Translations under genes and position numbers: made by a program
DNA from: Bacteroidia bacterium
Lineage (GTDB): Bacteria; Bacteroidota; Bacteroidia; Chitinophagales; UBA2359
Reading direction: 5' to 3'
NCBI GenBank assembly: GCA_030427245.1
Contig: JAUHXA010000004.1
Coordinates: 62,001-126,000, forward strand
DNA length: 64,000 bases
In this document: positions 8,012-15,321 of the stretch, piece by piece
How positions within the stretch are numbered: position 1 is the stretch's first letter
How the letters are laid out: every line of letters begins with the position of its first letter
The notes under the pieces: model-generated
Told to the model about the DNA's origin: nothing
Databases searched by the model: none
What the model saw: only the letters and a program-made list of their open reading frames with translations

Positions 8012-8962
8012 TCACTTCTCACCTATTAGCTGCAAACAAGTCGCTTGTATTTCCTGCTGTCGTTCCTCACTCATGAATTTTTGATAAGTCTCTGCATTGA
8101 AGTCTTCAAATAAGGTTTTTCTTGTTGATTGATGAAGGATATGTGCCAATCCCTCCAAATCGTACCGTTGGAATAGATAGGCTCTCAGACATTCACAATA
8201 GGGGAGGTCTTTTTGAGGTAAAACATTATCAGGGATATTCTTGAGGCAAGCTTCACGAGCATACAACTGATACTGTTCCAGTTTTTTAGGGCTTGGATGA
8301 TCGAATAAAATCTTATTAACATTGGGATTGTAGGGATCGTACAAGACCAGAAATTGGTCTCCCGTTTGAATCGGCAAACCTGTTTGTGCAAGGTAATAAT
8401 GCTGTATTTTTTTGTAGAGGTAGCTATCCCCATAATACACCTCTTCATTGACTTCAAATTCGTAGCGAATATTGCCGTTTAGTATCTTTGTTTCGCCAGT
8501 TTCTTTCTGAATGGTGTTTTTTTTATTGGCGTTGATTTCTGTAATAGTGGCAGTCGTGGTGATTCCTCCTAAGCTGAGAGAAGGGGCAGCTCGATTGGAG
8601 AACAAACTAAAATAAAGAACTGTTATCAGTAAACCAATCGAAACCAATGCAATTCCCATATTGACACTTATCAATTCTCGTTTGGCTGCTTTTTTGCGTG
8701 TTTTTCCAACTTTGCTGGTAGAATAGACGTGGGGAATAAATTGATAAACATATTTTTTGTCTTTTTTAGAAATCTTTATTTCACAAAGTTCGCCATCAAT
8801 AAAAAAATTGAATTTCTTCTTGCCTTCTTCTATGTCAAATTGATCCTCTACAAGTTGAAAACCATCCAAGGAGAGTAACAATCTGCCTTCGGAAAAATCG
8901 TGCGAGAGTTGCACCAAATGTTTTTTTAATTTGCCTCTATATATCCAACTTTCTTGGTGCAT
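8012..8962 (-). CDS. DUF3592-like membrane protein of unknown function
   Basis: The 316-aa protein has no signal peptide. A soluble N-terminal part (about residues 1-95) ends in a Lys/Arg-rich patch, followed by one membrane helix (NMGIALVSIGLLITVLYFSLF, about 100-120). The distal part contains TTTATITEINANKK... IRYEFEVNEEVYYGDSYLYKK... GDQFLVLYDPYNPNVNKI, the pattern of DUF3592 domains. The last 90 residues are rich in Cys, Glu and Gln. Function unknown. Confidence 0.6.
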   Translation of the reverse strand: MHQESWIYRGKLKKHLVQLSHDFSEGRLLLSLDGFQLVEDQFDIEEGKKKFNFFIDGELCEIKISKKDKKYVYQFIPHVYSTSKVGKTRKKAAKRELISVNMGIALVSIGLLITVLYFSLFSNRAAPSLSLGGITTTATITEINANKKNTIQKETGETKILNGNIRYEFEVNEEVYYGDSYLYKKIQHYYLAQTGLPIQTGDQFLVLYDPYNPNVNKILFDHPSPKKLEQYQLYAREACLKNIPDNVLPQKDLPYCECLRAYLFQRYDLEGLAHILHQSTRKTLFEDFNAETYQKFMSEERQQEIQATCLQLIGEK

Positions 8963-9033
8963 ACAAATGAACGTAAATTAGTGGAATTAATCTTTTTATT
9001 TTAAAACGCAATATTGACTGATTAGTATTCGTG

Positions 9034-9076
9034 AGTAGTCAAAAATAAGTATTTTCCGATATAAGTAGTCAAAAAT
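9034..9076. repeat. Direct repeat AGTAGTCAAAAAT, two copies 30 bp apart
   Basis: The same 13 bases occur at 9034-9046 and 9064-9076 in the spacer between divergent genes, with a start-to-start distance of 30 bp (about three helical turns). This is the geometry of a possible regulator-binding site for the gene at 9129 or the one at 8962. Confidence 0.5.
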
Positions 9077-9128
9077 GTAATTGATTGGGAGGCAAATTTT
9101 GTTTTTCTTTGTAAAAAACGGCAATGAT

Positions 9129-9884
9129 ATGAACTGCAAATATTTTTTACTCGGTATCGTCTTTTTTTTCGGGCTTTCTCTTTTGAGCTTAGAACAAACG
9201 TACGCTCAAGTAGAAGACATCAAAAAGGCATCAGAACAAAATAGTGGAGGAAATGGAGGAGGAGACGGAGATAGTGGCGGAGGATCGGATTCTAGCTTTT
9301 TTATTGATGTTGCGTTTGACTTCTTCACATTGGGTTATAACTATCATTTGTATCAGTTGAGTCGTGAGAAGGAGATGCCTGAAACAAGTTCCATTGAAGT
9401 GCACCCAACAATCGGTTGGGGTAGCGGCAATACGCTGGTCGTAGCACCCAGAATACGTGGAAATTGGGGGTTATTGACTGCTGATTTTCGCTACTTCAAT
9501 TTGGCAGGTGGTGGATTGTACCAGACTCTGGATGCACAGTTTTTGATGAATGTGGTTAATGAAAAGGCAGCAACTTTCCGAATGGGAACGGGATTTATGC
9601 ACGAATACTTCAACGATGGACAAACCTACAATGAACATTTCTTTGGCTTGGATATCCGATGGAACAAATCCGAATCTATCACCTCGAATACCGAATTTCG
9701 CTTCGCCAAAGATTATTCCACAGGTGCAACACCTCGCCTTGAGTTGAATCTACGAGTAAACCACAAAGTTTTTGAGAAAGGGCGTATTGCAGGATACTGG
9801 ACAGTTGGAGGCATTTATCAACGCTACTTCAATGAGGTCAATGTTTGGACAGGACAAACGGGAATGAGTTTTATGCTGAGGTAG
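9129..9884 (+). CDS. Secreted protein with Gly/Asp-rich linker and barrel-like C-terminal part
   Basis: I place the start at the ATG at 9129 because it gives a clean signal peptide (MNCKYFLLGIVFFFGLSLL... TYAQ); the longer reading from a TTG at 9081 adds 16 residues that do not look like a signal. After cleavage there is a GGNGGGDGDSGGGSDSS linker, then about 190 residues of alternating aromatic/polar strands (HPTIGWGSGNTLVVAPRIRGNWG, LDIRWNKSESITSNTEFRFAKDYS) ending in Phe-Met-Leu-Arg. This suggests a small outer-membrane barrel. I recognise no family. Confidence 0.65.
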   Translation: MNCKYFLLGIVFFFGLSLLSLEQTYAQVEDIKKASEQNSGGNGGGDGDSGGGSDSSFFIDVAFDFFTLGYNYHLYQLSREKEMPETSSIEVHPTIGWGSGNTLVVAPRIRGNWGLLTADFRYFNLAGGGLYQTLDAQFLMNVVNEKAATFRMGTGFMHEYFNDGQTYNEHFFGLDIRWNKSESITSNTEFRFAKDYSTGATPRLELNLRVNHKVFEKGRIAGYWTVGGIYQRYFNEVNVWTGQTGMSFMLR

Positions 9885-9978
9885 GATTAGGAGGTAGATT
9901 CTGTCATGTTTAGGTGTTCATTTTTTGTATTTTTGAGTGGACAAGTGTTTAGGCTCTGAATGAATTTCAAACCCAAAT

Positions 9979-9998
9979 ACAATTATCAACATAAACAC
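9979..9998 (+). repeat. G-free pre-start element, copy before the adenosyltransferase gene
   Basis: ACAATTATCAACATAAACAC ends 16 bases before the ATG at 10015. The same 20-mer occurs exactly before ilvC and with small changes before ilvD and ilvB. Confidence 0.65.
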
Positions 9999-10014
9999 CC
10001 AATCACAATTTAAT

Positions 10015-10554
10015 ATGAAAATTTACACAAAAACAGGCGACAATGGAACAACAATGTTGTTTGGAGGAGGGAGAGTACCTAAGCATCACCTTCGCATTGA
10101 AGCATACGGTACAGTAGATGAGTTAAATTCTTATGTTGGTCTGATTAGGGACCAAGACATCAGCGAACATCACCGCCAAATTTTAAAGAAAATACAAGAT
10201 ACCTTGTTTACTCTCGGCGCAAACTTGGCAACAAATCCCGAGAAAACAAAGGTAAAAACGCCCGATATTACAGAAGACGATTTGCAGCTCTTGGAGCAGG
10301 AAATGGACACAATGACCGAAGCCTTGCCGCAATTAAAGAATTTTATTTTACCTGGTGGACATACAACCGTTTCTTTTTGCCACCTTGCTCGTTGTGTCTG
10401 TCGCAGGAGTGAACGATTGTGTGTAGCATTGGCAGAACAATCTCCCGTTGCAGCCATTTTGATTCAATACCTAAATCGCTTGTCGGATTATTTATTTATG
10501 CTTGCTCGAAAGATAGGAGCAGAATTGGGAGCAGAAGAGGTGGTTTGGAAGTGA
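10015..10554 (+). CDS. ATP:cob(I)alamin adenosyltransferase (PduO type)
   Basis: The 179-aa protein has the PduO-type hallmarks: N-terminal KIYTKTGDNGTTMLFGGGRVPK (ATP-binding loop), EAYGTVDELNSYVG, then CRRSERLCVAL and a C-terminal QYLNRLSDYLFMLARK. It transfers the adenosyl group of ATP to cob(I)alamin in the cytoplasm, making coenzyme B12 for enzymes such as methylmalonyl-CoA mutase. No other B12 gene lies nearby, so it probably serves salvage. Length is normal for the family. A TATTTTTG promoter-like box lies at 9928-9935, and a G-free element just precedes the start. Confidence 0.93.
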   Translation: MKIYTKTGDNGTTMLFGGGRVPKHHLRIEAYGTVDELNSYVGLIRDQDISEHHRQILKKIQDTLFTLGANLATNPEKTKVKTPDITEDDLQLLEQEMDTMTEALPQLKNFILPGGHTTVSFCHLARCVCRRSERLCVALAEQSPVAAILIQYLNRLSDYLFMLARKIGAELGAEEVVWK

Positions 10555-10563
10555 TTCGAAGGC

Positions 10564-10615
10564 TGTAAAATGGTGTGATTGTGAAGTTGCAACACTACAA
10601 TTACACCATTTTACA
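10564..10615. terminator. Long hairpin between convergent genes (bidirectional terminator)
   Basis: TGTAAAATGGTGT (10564-10576) pairs perfectly with ACACCATTTTACA (10603-10615), and the stem continues inward as GATTGT/ACAATT with one mismatch. It lies between the convergent adenosyltransferase and queA genes, so it likely ends transcription from both sides, although long T tracts are lacking. Confidence 0.6.
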
Positions 10616-10633
10616 TTCATCTCCATTTAAAAA

Positions 10634-11692
10634 TTAGATAATCAACATCGCATCGCCATAAGTATAAAAGCGATACCCTTCCTTGATAGCCTCTTTGTAA
10701 ACCTCCATGGTTTTTTCGTATCCCAAAAAGGCGGAAACCATAATGACCAAACTGGATTTGGGCAAATGAAAATTGGTAATCATCGAATCTGCAATGTGAA
10801 ACTTGTGAGGAGGATAAATAAACAAGTTTGTCCATCCTTCTGACGTTTTCAACATACTTTCTGCTGAAACAGAAGATTCAATGGTCCTCATGCTTGTTGT
10901 CCCTACTGCACAAATACGCTTATTGAGTCTCTTTGCTTTGTTAACAACTTTAACAGCTTCTGGTCCAATTTTGAAGTATTCCGCATCCATTTTGTGTTTA
11001 GACAAATCTTCTACTTCAATATTTCTAAAAGTCCCCAAACCAATGTGCAAAGTTACTTCTGCAAAAGTGACACCTTTGATTTCTAAGCGTGTCATGACTT
11101 CTTTGCTAAAGTGCAAACCTGCCGTCGGTGCTGCTACTGCACCCTCTTCTTTGGCGTAAATGGTTTGGTAGCGTTCATCATCCAAAGCAGTAGGCTCCCT
11201 ATTGATGTACTTGGGAAGTGGTGTTTGTCCCAAACTTTTAAGGATTTTTTTGAATTCCTCATTACTACCATCAAACAAAAATCGGATGGTTCGCCCTCTT
11301 GAAGTCGTGTTGTCGACTACTTCAGCAACCAACATATCATCTTCTCCAAAATAAAGCTTGTTTCCCACTCTTATTTTTCGAGCAGGATCGACCAATACAT
11401 CCCACAAACGGACTTCCTCATTGAGTTCTCGTAGTAGAAAGACTTCAATTTTAGCTCCTGTTTTTTCTTTTCGACCAAACAAACGTGCGGGGAACACCTT
11501 TGTATTGTTCAATATAAAGGCATCATCTTCTTCAAAGTAATCAACGATGTCTTTAAATTCTTTGTGTTCTATTTTGCCAGTGTCTTTATGGACAACCATC
11601 AATCTAGAGCCATCACGGTATTCTGTCGGTTCCATTGCTACCAGCTTTTCGGGTAAATCGAAGCTGAAAGCAGATAATTTCATTTTTGCCAA
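10634..11692 (-). CDS. queA: S-adenosylmethionine:tRNA ribosyltransferase-isomerase QueA
   Basis: The 352-aa protein transfers and rearranges the ribosyl part of SAM onto 7-aminomethyl-7-deazaguanine in tRNA, giving epoxyqueuosine. Conserved stretches visible are [13 protein letters not shown] near the start, [30 protein letters not shown] near residue 185, HIGLGTF and the C-terminal [18 protein letters not shown]. Length matches the family. It is divergent from the MacB-type permease gene, and a TAACTTTG box on the minus strand (11719-11726) lies 26 bases before the start. Confidence 0.96.
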   Translation of the reverse strand: MAKMKLSAFSFDLPEKLVAMEPTEYRDGSRLMVVHKDTGKIEHKEFKDIVDYFEEDDAFILNNTKVFPARLFGRKEKTGAKIEVFLLRELNEEVRLWDVLVDPARKIRVGNKLYFGEDDMLVAEVVDNTTSRGRTIRFLFDGSNEEFKKILKSLGQTPLPKYINREPTALDDERYQTIYAKEEGAVAAPTAGLHFSKEVMTRLEIKGVTFAEVTLHIGLGTFRNIEVEDLSKHKMDAEYFKIGPEAVKVVNKAKRLNKRICAVGTTSMRTIESSVSAESMLKTSEGWTNLFIYPPHKFHIADSMITNFHLPKSSLVIMVSAFLGYEKTMEVYKEAIKEGYRFYTYGDAMLII

Positions 11693-11718
11693 TTTCTCTT
11701 ACTTTTTGATTAGACCTG

Positions 11719-11726
11719 CAAAGTTA
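11719..11726 (-). promoter_or_regulatory. -7 promoter element for queA
   Basis: On the minus strand this reads TAACTTTG, an exact TAnnTTTG match. A TTTG (minus strand, 11750-11753) lies 23 bases upstream, slightly longer than the usual spacing. Confidence 0.5.
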
Positions 11727-11761
11727 AACTATTATGGATGATTGTCTAACAAAAAAATGCC

Positions 11762-11769
11762 TATATTTG
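11762..11769 (+). promoter_or_regulatory. -7 promoter element for the MacB-type permease gene
   Basis: TATATTTG matches the TAnnTTTG consensus and ends 13 bases before the ATG at 11783, predicting a very short leader. No clean -33 TTTG is present. Confidence 0.45.
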
Positions 11770-11782
11770 TTACAAAGAAATT

Positions 11783-13042
11783 ATGTTCACAGCAATCAGA
11801 ATTTTTACAGAAGGTATTCGCTTAGCTTTGCATGAATTGTGGGCAAACAAAATGCGATCTATTTTATCCACATTGGGTATTACTATTGGTATATTTTGTG
11901 TGGTTTCGGTATTGATGGTGGTTGATAGTGTGGAACGTAGTGTCAAAAGTTCGTTTGAAAAGTTGGGTGATGACATTGTGTATATCATGCGTGAACCTTG
12001 GGACGAAAATCCGACAGAAAATTGGTGGAAATACATCCGCCGCCCCTTTCCCAACTACAGTGAGTTTAAAGCCATTCAAGAACGAGTAGATGCCGCTGAA
12101 GCCTCTGCAATTCGCATCGTTATTCAAGGCAAAGACATTAAATACAAAAACAACACGCTCGAAAATGTAGCAATGGCTGCAGGTTCTCACCAATTTGGCG
12201 ATATCTTTAAAATGGACTTCAAGCGGGGTAGATATTTCTCTCCTTTAGAATCACAACTCGGCAGTAACAAGGTCATTGTAGGACATACAGTCGCCAAAGA
12301 ACTGTTTCCCAATCTCGACGACCCCACAGGAAAAGAGGTAAAAATCATGGGCAGGAAGCTCTCTATTATTGGAGTACTGCAAGAAGAGGGTAAAAGTTTG
12401 TTGGGAGACGGAATGGATGAAATTGTTATTTTGCCTTACAACTACATGCGAAAATACATTGACATCAATAGCAAAAGGGTCATTCCAGCTATCTGCGTCA
12501 AAGCGAAAGAAGGCGTACCTGTCGAGATGTTGAAGGAAGAAATCAGAGGGGTTCTACGCGCCAAAAGACGATTAAAACCTAAGGAAGAAGATAATTTTGC
12601 GATGAATCAAATGAGCATACTTTTGGGATTCATTGACAATATATTTGGATACATCAATGGTGCAGGTTGGTTGATTGGAATTTTCTCCATTTTGGTTGGT
12701 GGTTTCGGAATTGCCAACATTATGTTTGTATCTGTACAAGAGCGAACTGGAATGATAGGCATCAAAAAATCATTGGGTGCTAAAAATCATTACATCCTTT
12801 TTGAGTTTTTAGTTGAAGCAATTTGCTTATGTTTGCTAGGCGGTTTGACGGGTTTATTACTCGTCTATGGTTTGGCTGCAATGGCCAATGCGATTGCAGA
12901 TTCTATGGATTTTGTGGTGAGTTCTCAAAACATTTCAATTGCTTTTGGACTTTCTATTGGCATTGGAGTCATTTCAGGTTTGATTCCTGCTATAAAAGCA
13001 TCCTTGATGAACCCCGTTGAAGCGATTCGACAGAATTTTTAA
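11783..13042 (+). CDS. ABC transporter permease, MacB/FtsX type
   Basis: The 419-aa protein has the MacB-like layout: an N-terminal membrane helix (MRSILSTLGITIGIFCVVSVLMVV, about residues 25-50), a periplasmic domain of about 220 residues, and three C-terminal helices with the FtsX-type motif GIANIMFVSVQERTGMIGIKKSLGAK. The C-terminus is LMNPVEAIRQNF. Such permeases pair with an ATPase in exporting lipoproteins, peptides or drugs, or act mechanically. No ATPase or membrane-fusion gene is adjacent, so its partner is encoded elsewhere. Confidence 0.9.
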   Translation: MFTAIRIFTEGIRLALHELWANKMRSILSTLGITIGIFCVVSVLMVVDSVERSVKSSFEKLGDDIVYIMREPWDENPTENWWKYIRRPFPNYSEFKAIQERVDAAEASAIRIVIQGKDIKYKNNTLENVAMAAGSHQFGDIFKMDFKRGRYFSPLESQLGSNKVIVGHTVAKELFPNLDDPTGKEVKIMGRKLSIIGVLQEEGKSLLGDGMDEIVILPYNYMRKYIDINSKRVIPAICVKAKEGVPVEMLKEEIRGVLRAKRRLKPKEEDNFAMNQMSILLGFIDNIFGYINGAGWLIGIFSILVGGFGIANIMFVSVQERTGMIGIKKSLGAKNHYILFEFLVEAICLCLLGGLTGLLLVYGLAAMANAIADSMDFVVSSQNISIAFGLSIGIGVISGLIPAIKASLMNPVEAIRQNF

Positions 13043-13128
13043 TCTTAGTGATAGTGAATTAGAGACTGGTGACTGGCTTTAAAAATACACTGCTCAACTA
13101 ATCACTTATAACCAATCATCAAAAAAGA

Positions 13129-14100
13129 ATGGTCATTATTACAGGCGCAGCTGGCTTTATAGGCAGCTTTTTTGCGAGTTATCTCAACCAAAAAGGCATT
13201 AAAAACTTGATATTGGTAGATGACTTTTCGAGAGAAGACAAACTACCCAATCTAGAAGGAATAGCGCACCTCGGTTGGGTACATCGTGATGCTTTCATCA
13301 GTTGGCTATCCTCCAATCACGAACAAGTGACCGCCCTCTTTCATATAGGGGCTCGAACCGATACCACCGAATTTGACACCGCCATTTTTGATCGCCTCAA
13401 TTTACACTATACCCAAAAAGTCTGGAACCTGTGTGCTGAATATCAAATACCTTTGGTTTATGCTTCCTCCGCAGCCACTTATGGATTGGGCGAATTGGGC
13501 TACGAAGACCGCCACGATATGGTAGAGGATTTGCAGCCACTAAACGCATACGGTCGCTCCAAAAACGACTTTGACAAATGGGCATTGAAACAAGAAAAAA
13601 GCCCTCCACATTGGTACGGTTTGAAGTTTTTTAATGTCTATGGCCCCAATGAATACCACAAAGGACGCATGGCTTCGGTGATTTTTCATGCCTTTCGTCA
13701 GATTCAACAAACCGATAAGGTCAAGCTGTTTCGCTCACATCATCCCGATTTCGAAAATGGAAAACAACTTCGTGATTTCGTTTATGTGAAAGATGTATCG
13801 AAAGTCATGTATTTTTTGATGCAGCAAACTCCCGAATCGGGTTTGTACAATTTGGGAACAGGGCAGGCTCGTACATTTTTGGACTTGGCCAAGAGCACTT
13901 TTGCAGCCTTGAACAAAACGCCTCACATTGAGTTTATTGATACCCCAATTGATATTCGTGACAAATACCAGTATTTTACTCAAGCCGAAATGAACAAACT
14001 AAAGCAAGCAGGTTACACTGAGGCATTTTACTCTTTAGAAAAAGGGGTAAAGGATTATGTCCAAAGCTATTTGTTACTAAACTTTGGAGGTGAGAAATAG
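13129..14100 (+). CDS. hldD: ADP-glyceromanno-heptose 6-epimerase
   Basis: The 323-aa protein is a short-chain dehydrogenase/reductase of the HldD (RfaD) type, converting ADP-D-glycero-D-manno-heptose to the L-glycero form for lipopolysaccharide inner core. The NAD(P)-binding motif ITGAAGFIGSFFASYL is at the start; HIGARTDTTE, the SSAATYG triad Ser, and the YGRSKNDFDKWAL YxxxK catalytic pair (around residue 144) follow. GLKFFNVYGPNEYHKGRMASV is highly characteristic. Length is normal. It implies heptose-containing LPS. It converges on the M23 peptidase gene. Confidence 0.94.
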   Translation: MVIITGAAGFIGSFFASYLNQKGIKNLILVDDFSREDKLPNLEGIAHLGWVHRDAFISWLSSNHEQVTALFHIGARTDTTEFDTAIFDRLNLHYTQKVWNLCAEYQIPLVYASSAATYGLGELGYEDRHDMVEDLQPLNAYGRSKNDFDKWALKQEKSPPHWYGLKFFNVYGPNEYHKGRMASVIFHAFRQIQQTDKVKLFRSHHPDFENGKQLRDFVYVKDVSKVMYFLMQQTPESGLYNLGTGQARTFLDLAKSTFAALNKTPHIEFIDTPIDIRDKYQYFTQAEMNKLKQAGYTEAFYSLEKGVKDYVQSYLLLNFGGEK

Positions 14101-14176
14101 CATGTGGGAAGCAGGACTTCAATATTCTGATTTTGAAAATATTCAAATTTCCTTGCTCACAACCGACAATCTACCT

Positions 14177-14887
14177 CTAAAGGAAATCACGAGGATCGAC
14201 ATGTTCCTCATTTTGAAGCACTTCGTAGTGTAAATGCGGAGCTGTTGAAGCTCCAGAATTACCCGAATAAGCAATCAATTGCCCCTTTTTGACAGTCGTT
14301 CCAGCACTGACGACAAAGCGAGACAAATTAGCATAGACCGTTTTGTACTCCGTATCATGTTGCAGAATCACATGATTTCCATGCCCTTGATCACTTTCAA
14401 TAACCGCTTTCACCTTACCATCTGCCGTTGCATAAATGGGCGTTCCCATTGCAGCTTTGAAGTCTATTCCCTTATGAAAAGCTTGTTTTTTCAGAAAAGG
14501 ATGCATTCTCATTCCAAAATGACTCGTTACTTTCGTGTCTTTGCCCAAAGGGTGCATACTCGGTGCATTTTGGGCATACATATTGAAGGTCATTAAGACT
14601 ACGACAAATATAAATGTACTGGCTGTCAATGCTGTTAATCTTCGCATGATTCTTTTTTTATAAGTTAATAAATGAAGTGTTTCGTGTTGAATAGACTCTA
14701 ACCCCTTGTCTCCAAAGTCTGCAATTACCGTTTGATAAGCAACTTCAAAGTTTTCTACTTCGACATTCTGTGCCTCTAAGACACAACAAATATGGTCAAG
14801 CAGTTCTTCCTTCAATGGATGATAGGTCAAGCCTCTCTTACATAGATCTTTGGCAATCCAATCTATTTGTTTATCAGAAAGTTTCAT
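14177..14887 (-). CDS. Membrane-anchored M23 (LytM-type) peptidase with PadR-associated N-terminal domain
   Basis: The 236-aa protein has three parts. Residues 1-65 (DLCKRGLTYHPLKEELLDHICCVLE... VIADFG) resemble the helical prefix (HAAS/permease-prefix) domains common in genes next to PadR regulators. Residues 83-103 form one membrane helix, so the N-terminus is cytoplasmic. Residues 110-236 are an M23 metallopeptidase domain with both zinc motifs, HKGID (His138, Asp142) and HLHYE (His218, His220), predicting an active endopeptidase on peptidoglycan cross-links in the periplasm. The gene follows the PadR gene by seven bases and is surely co-transcribed with it. Confidence 0.85.
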   Translation of the reverse strand: MKLSDKQIDWIAKDLCKRGLTYHPLKEELLDHICCVLEAQNVEVENFEVAYQTVIADFGDKGLESIQHETLHLLTYKKRIMRRLTALTASTFIFVVVLMTFNMYAQNAPSMHPLGKDTKVTSHFGMRMHPFLKKQAFHKGIDFKAAMGTPIYATADGKVKAVIESDQGHGNHVILQHDTEYKTVYANLSRFVVSAGTTVKKGQLIAYSGNSGASTAPHLHYEVLQNEEHVDPRDFL

Positions 14888-14894
14888 GTGTACT

Positions 14895-15230
14895 TTACGT
14901 TTCTAATTTGAAATCCAACAATCGCTGCATGGTCTTTACAAAATCTGTAAACTCTTGTATTTTGGCTACTACCGCCACATTCCCTGTATCAGTCAAATGG
15001 TAATATTTCCGCACTCGTTTGCCAATGTATTCTTTTTCGGTGGTCAACAAACCTTCTGCCTCCAACTTATGCAAAGTCGGATACAATGCCCCTTCTGTTA
15101 AAATGATTTGGTCATTTGTGCGAGCCTTTACCTCCTGTGTGATTTGGTAGCCATACATGCGTCCTTGTTCGGAAAGCAGCTTCAATACAATGGTTCGAAG
15201 TGTTCCTTTGAGTAGTTCTTTTGAATACAT
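14895..15230 (-). CDS. PadR family transcriptional regulator
   Basis: The 111-aa protein is a small PadR-type winged-helix repressor: KGTLRTIVLKLLSEQGRMYGYQITQEVKARTNDQIILTEGALYPTLHKLEAEGLLTTEKE is the classic HTH-wing region, followed by RKYYHLTDTGNVAV and a dimerisation helix. It heads a two-gene unit with the M23 peptidase. A full-consensus promoter ends four bases before its ATG, predicting a leaderless transcript. It probably represses its own operon; the ligand is unknown. Confidence 0.93.
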   Translation of the reverse strand: MYSKELLKGTLRTIVLKLLSEQGRMYGYQITQEVKARTNDQIILTEGALYPTLHKLEAEGLLTTEKEYIGKRVRKYYHLTDTGNVAVVAKIQEFTDFVKTMQRLLDFKLET

Positions 15231-15234
15231 AGCT

Positions 15235-15266
15235 CAAAGATACATTAGATTCTTAGGTATTGCAAA
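15235..15266 (-). promoter_or_regulatory. Full Bacteroidota promoter for the padR-M23 operon
   Basis: Read on the minus strand, TTTG (15266-15263), a 20-base spacer and TATCTTTG (15242-15235) match the TTTG/TAnnTTTG consensus with the right spacing. The element ends four bases before the ATG at 15230, so transcription would begin at or next to the start codon. Confidence 0.7.
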
Positions 15267-15321
15267 TATTTTTTTAACTCTACCTATTATTTCGAAAACT
15301 TTTCTGTGAGGAATGAAAATT

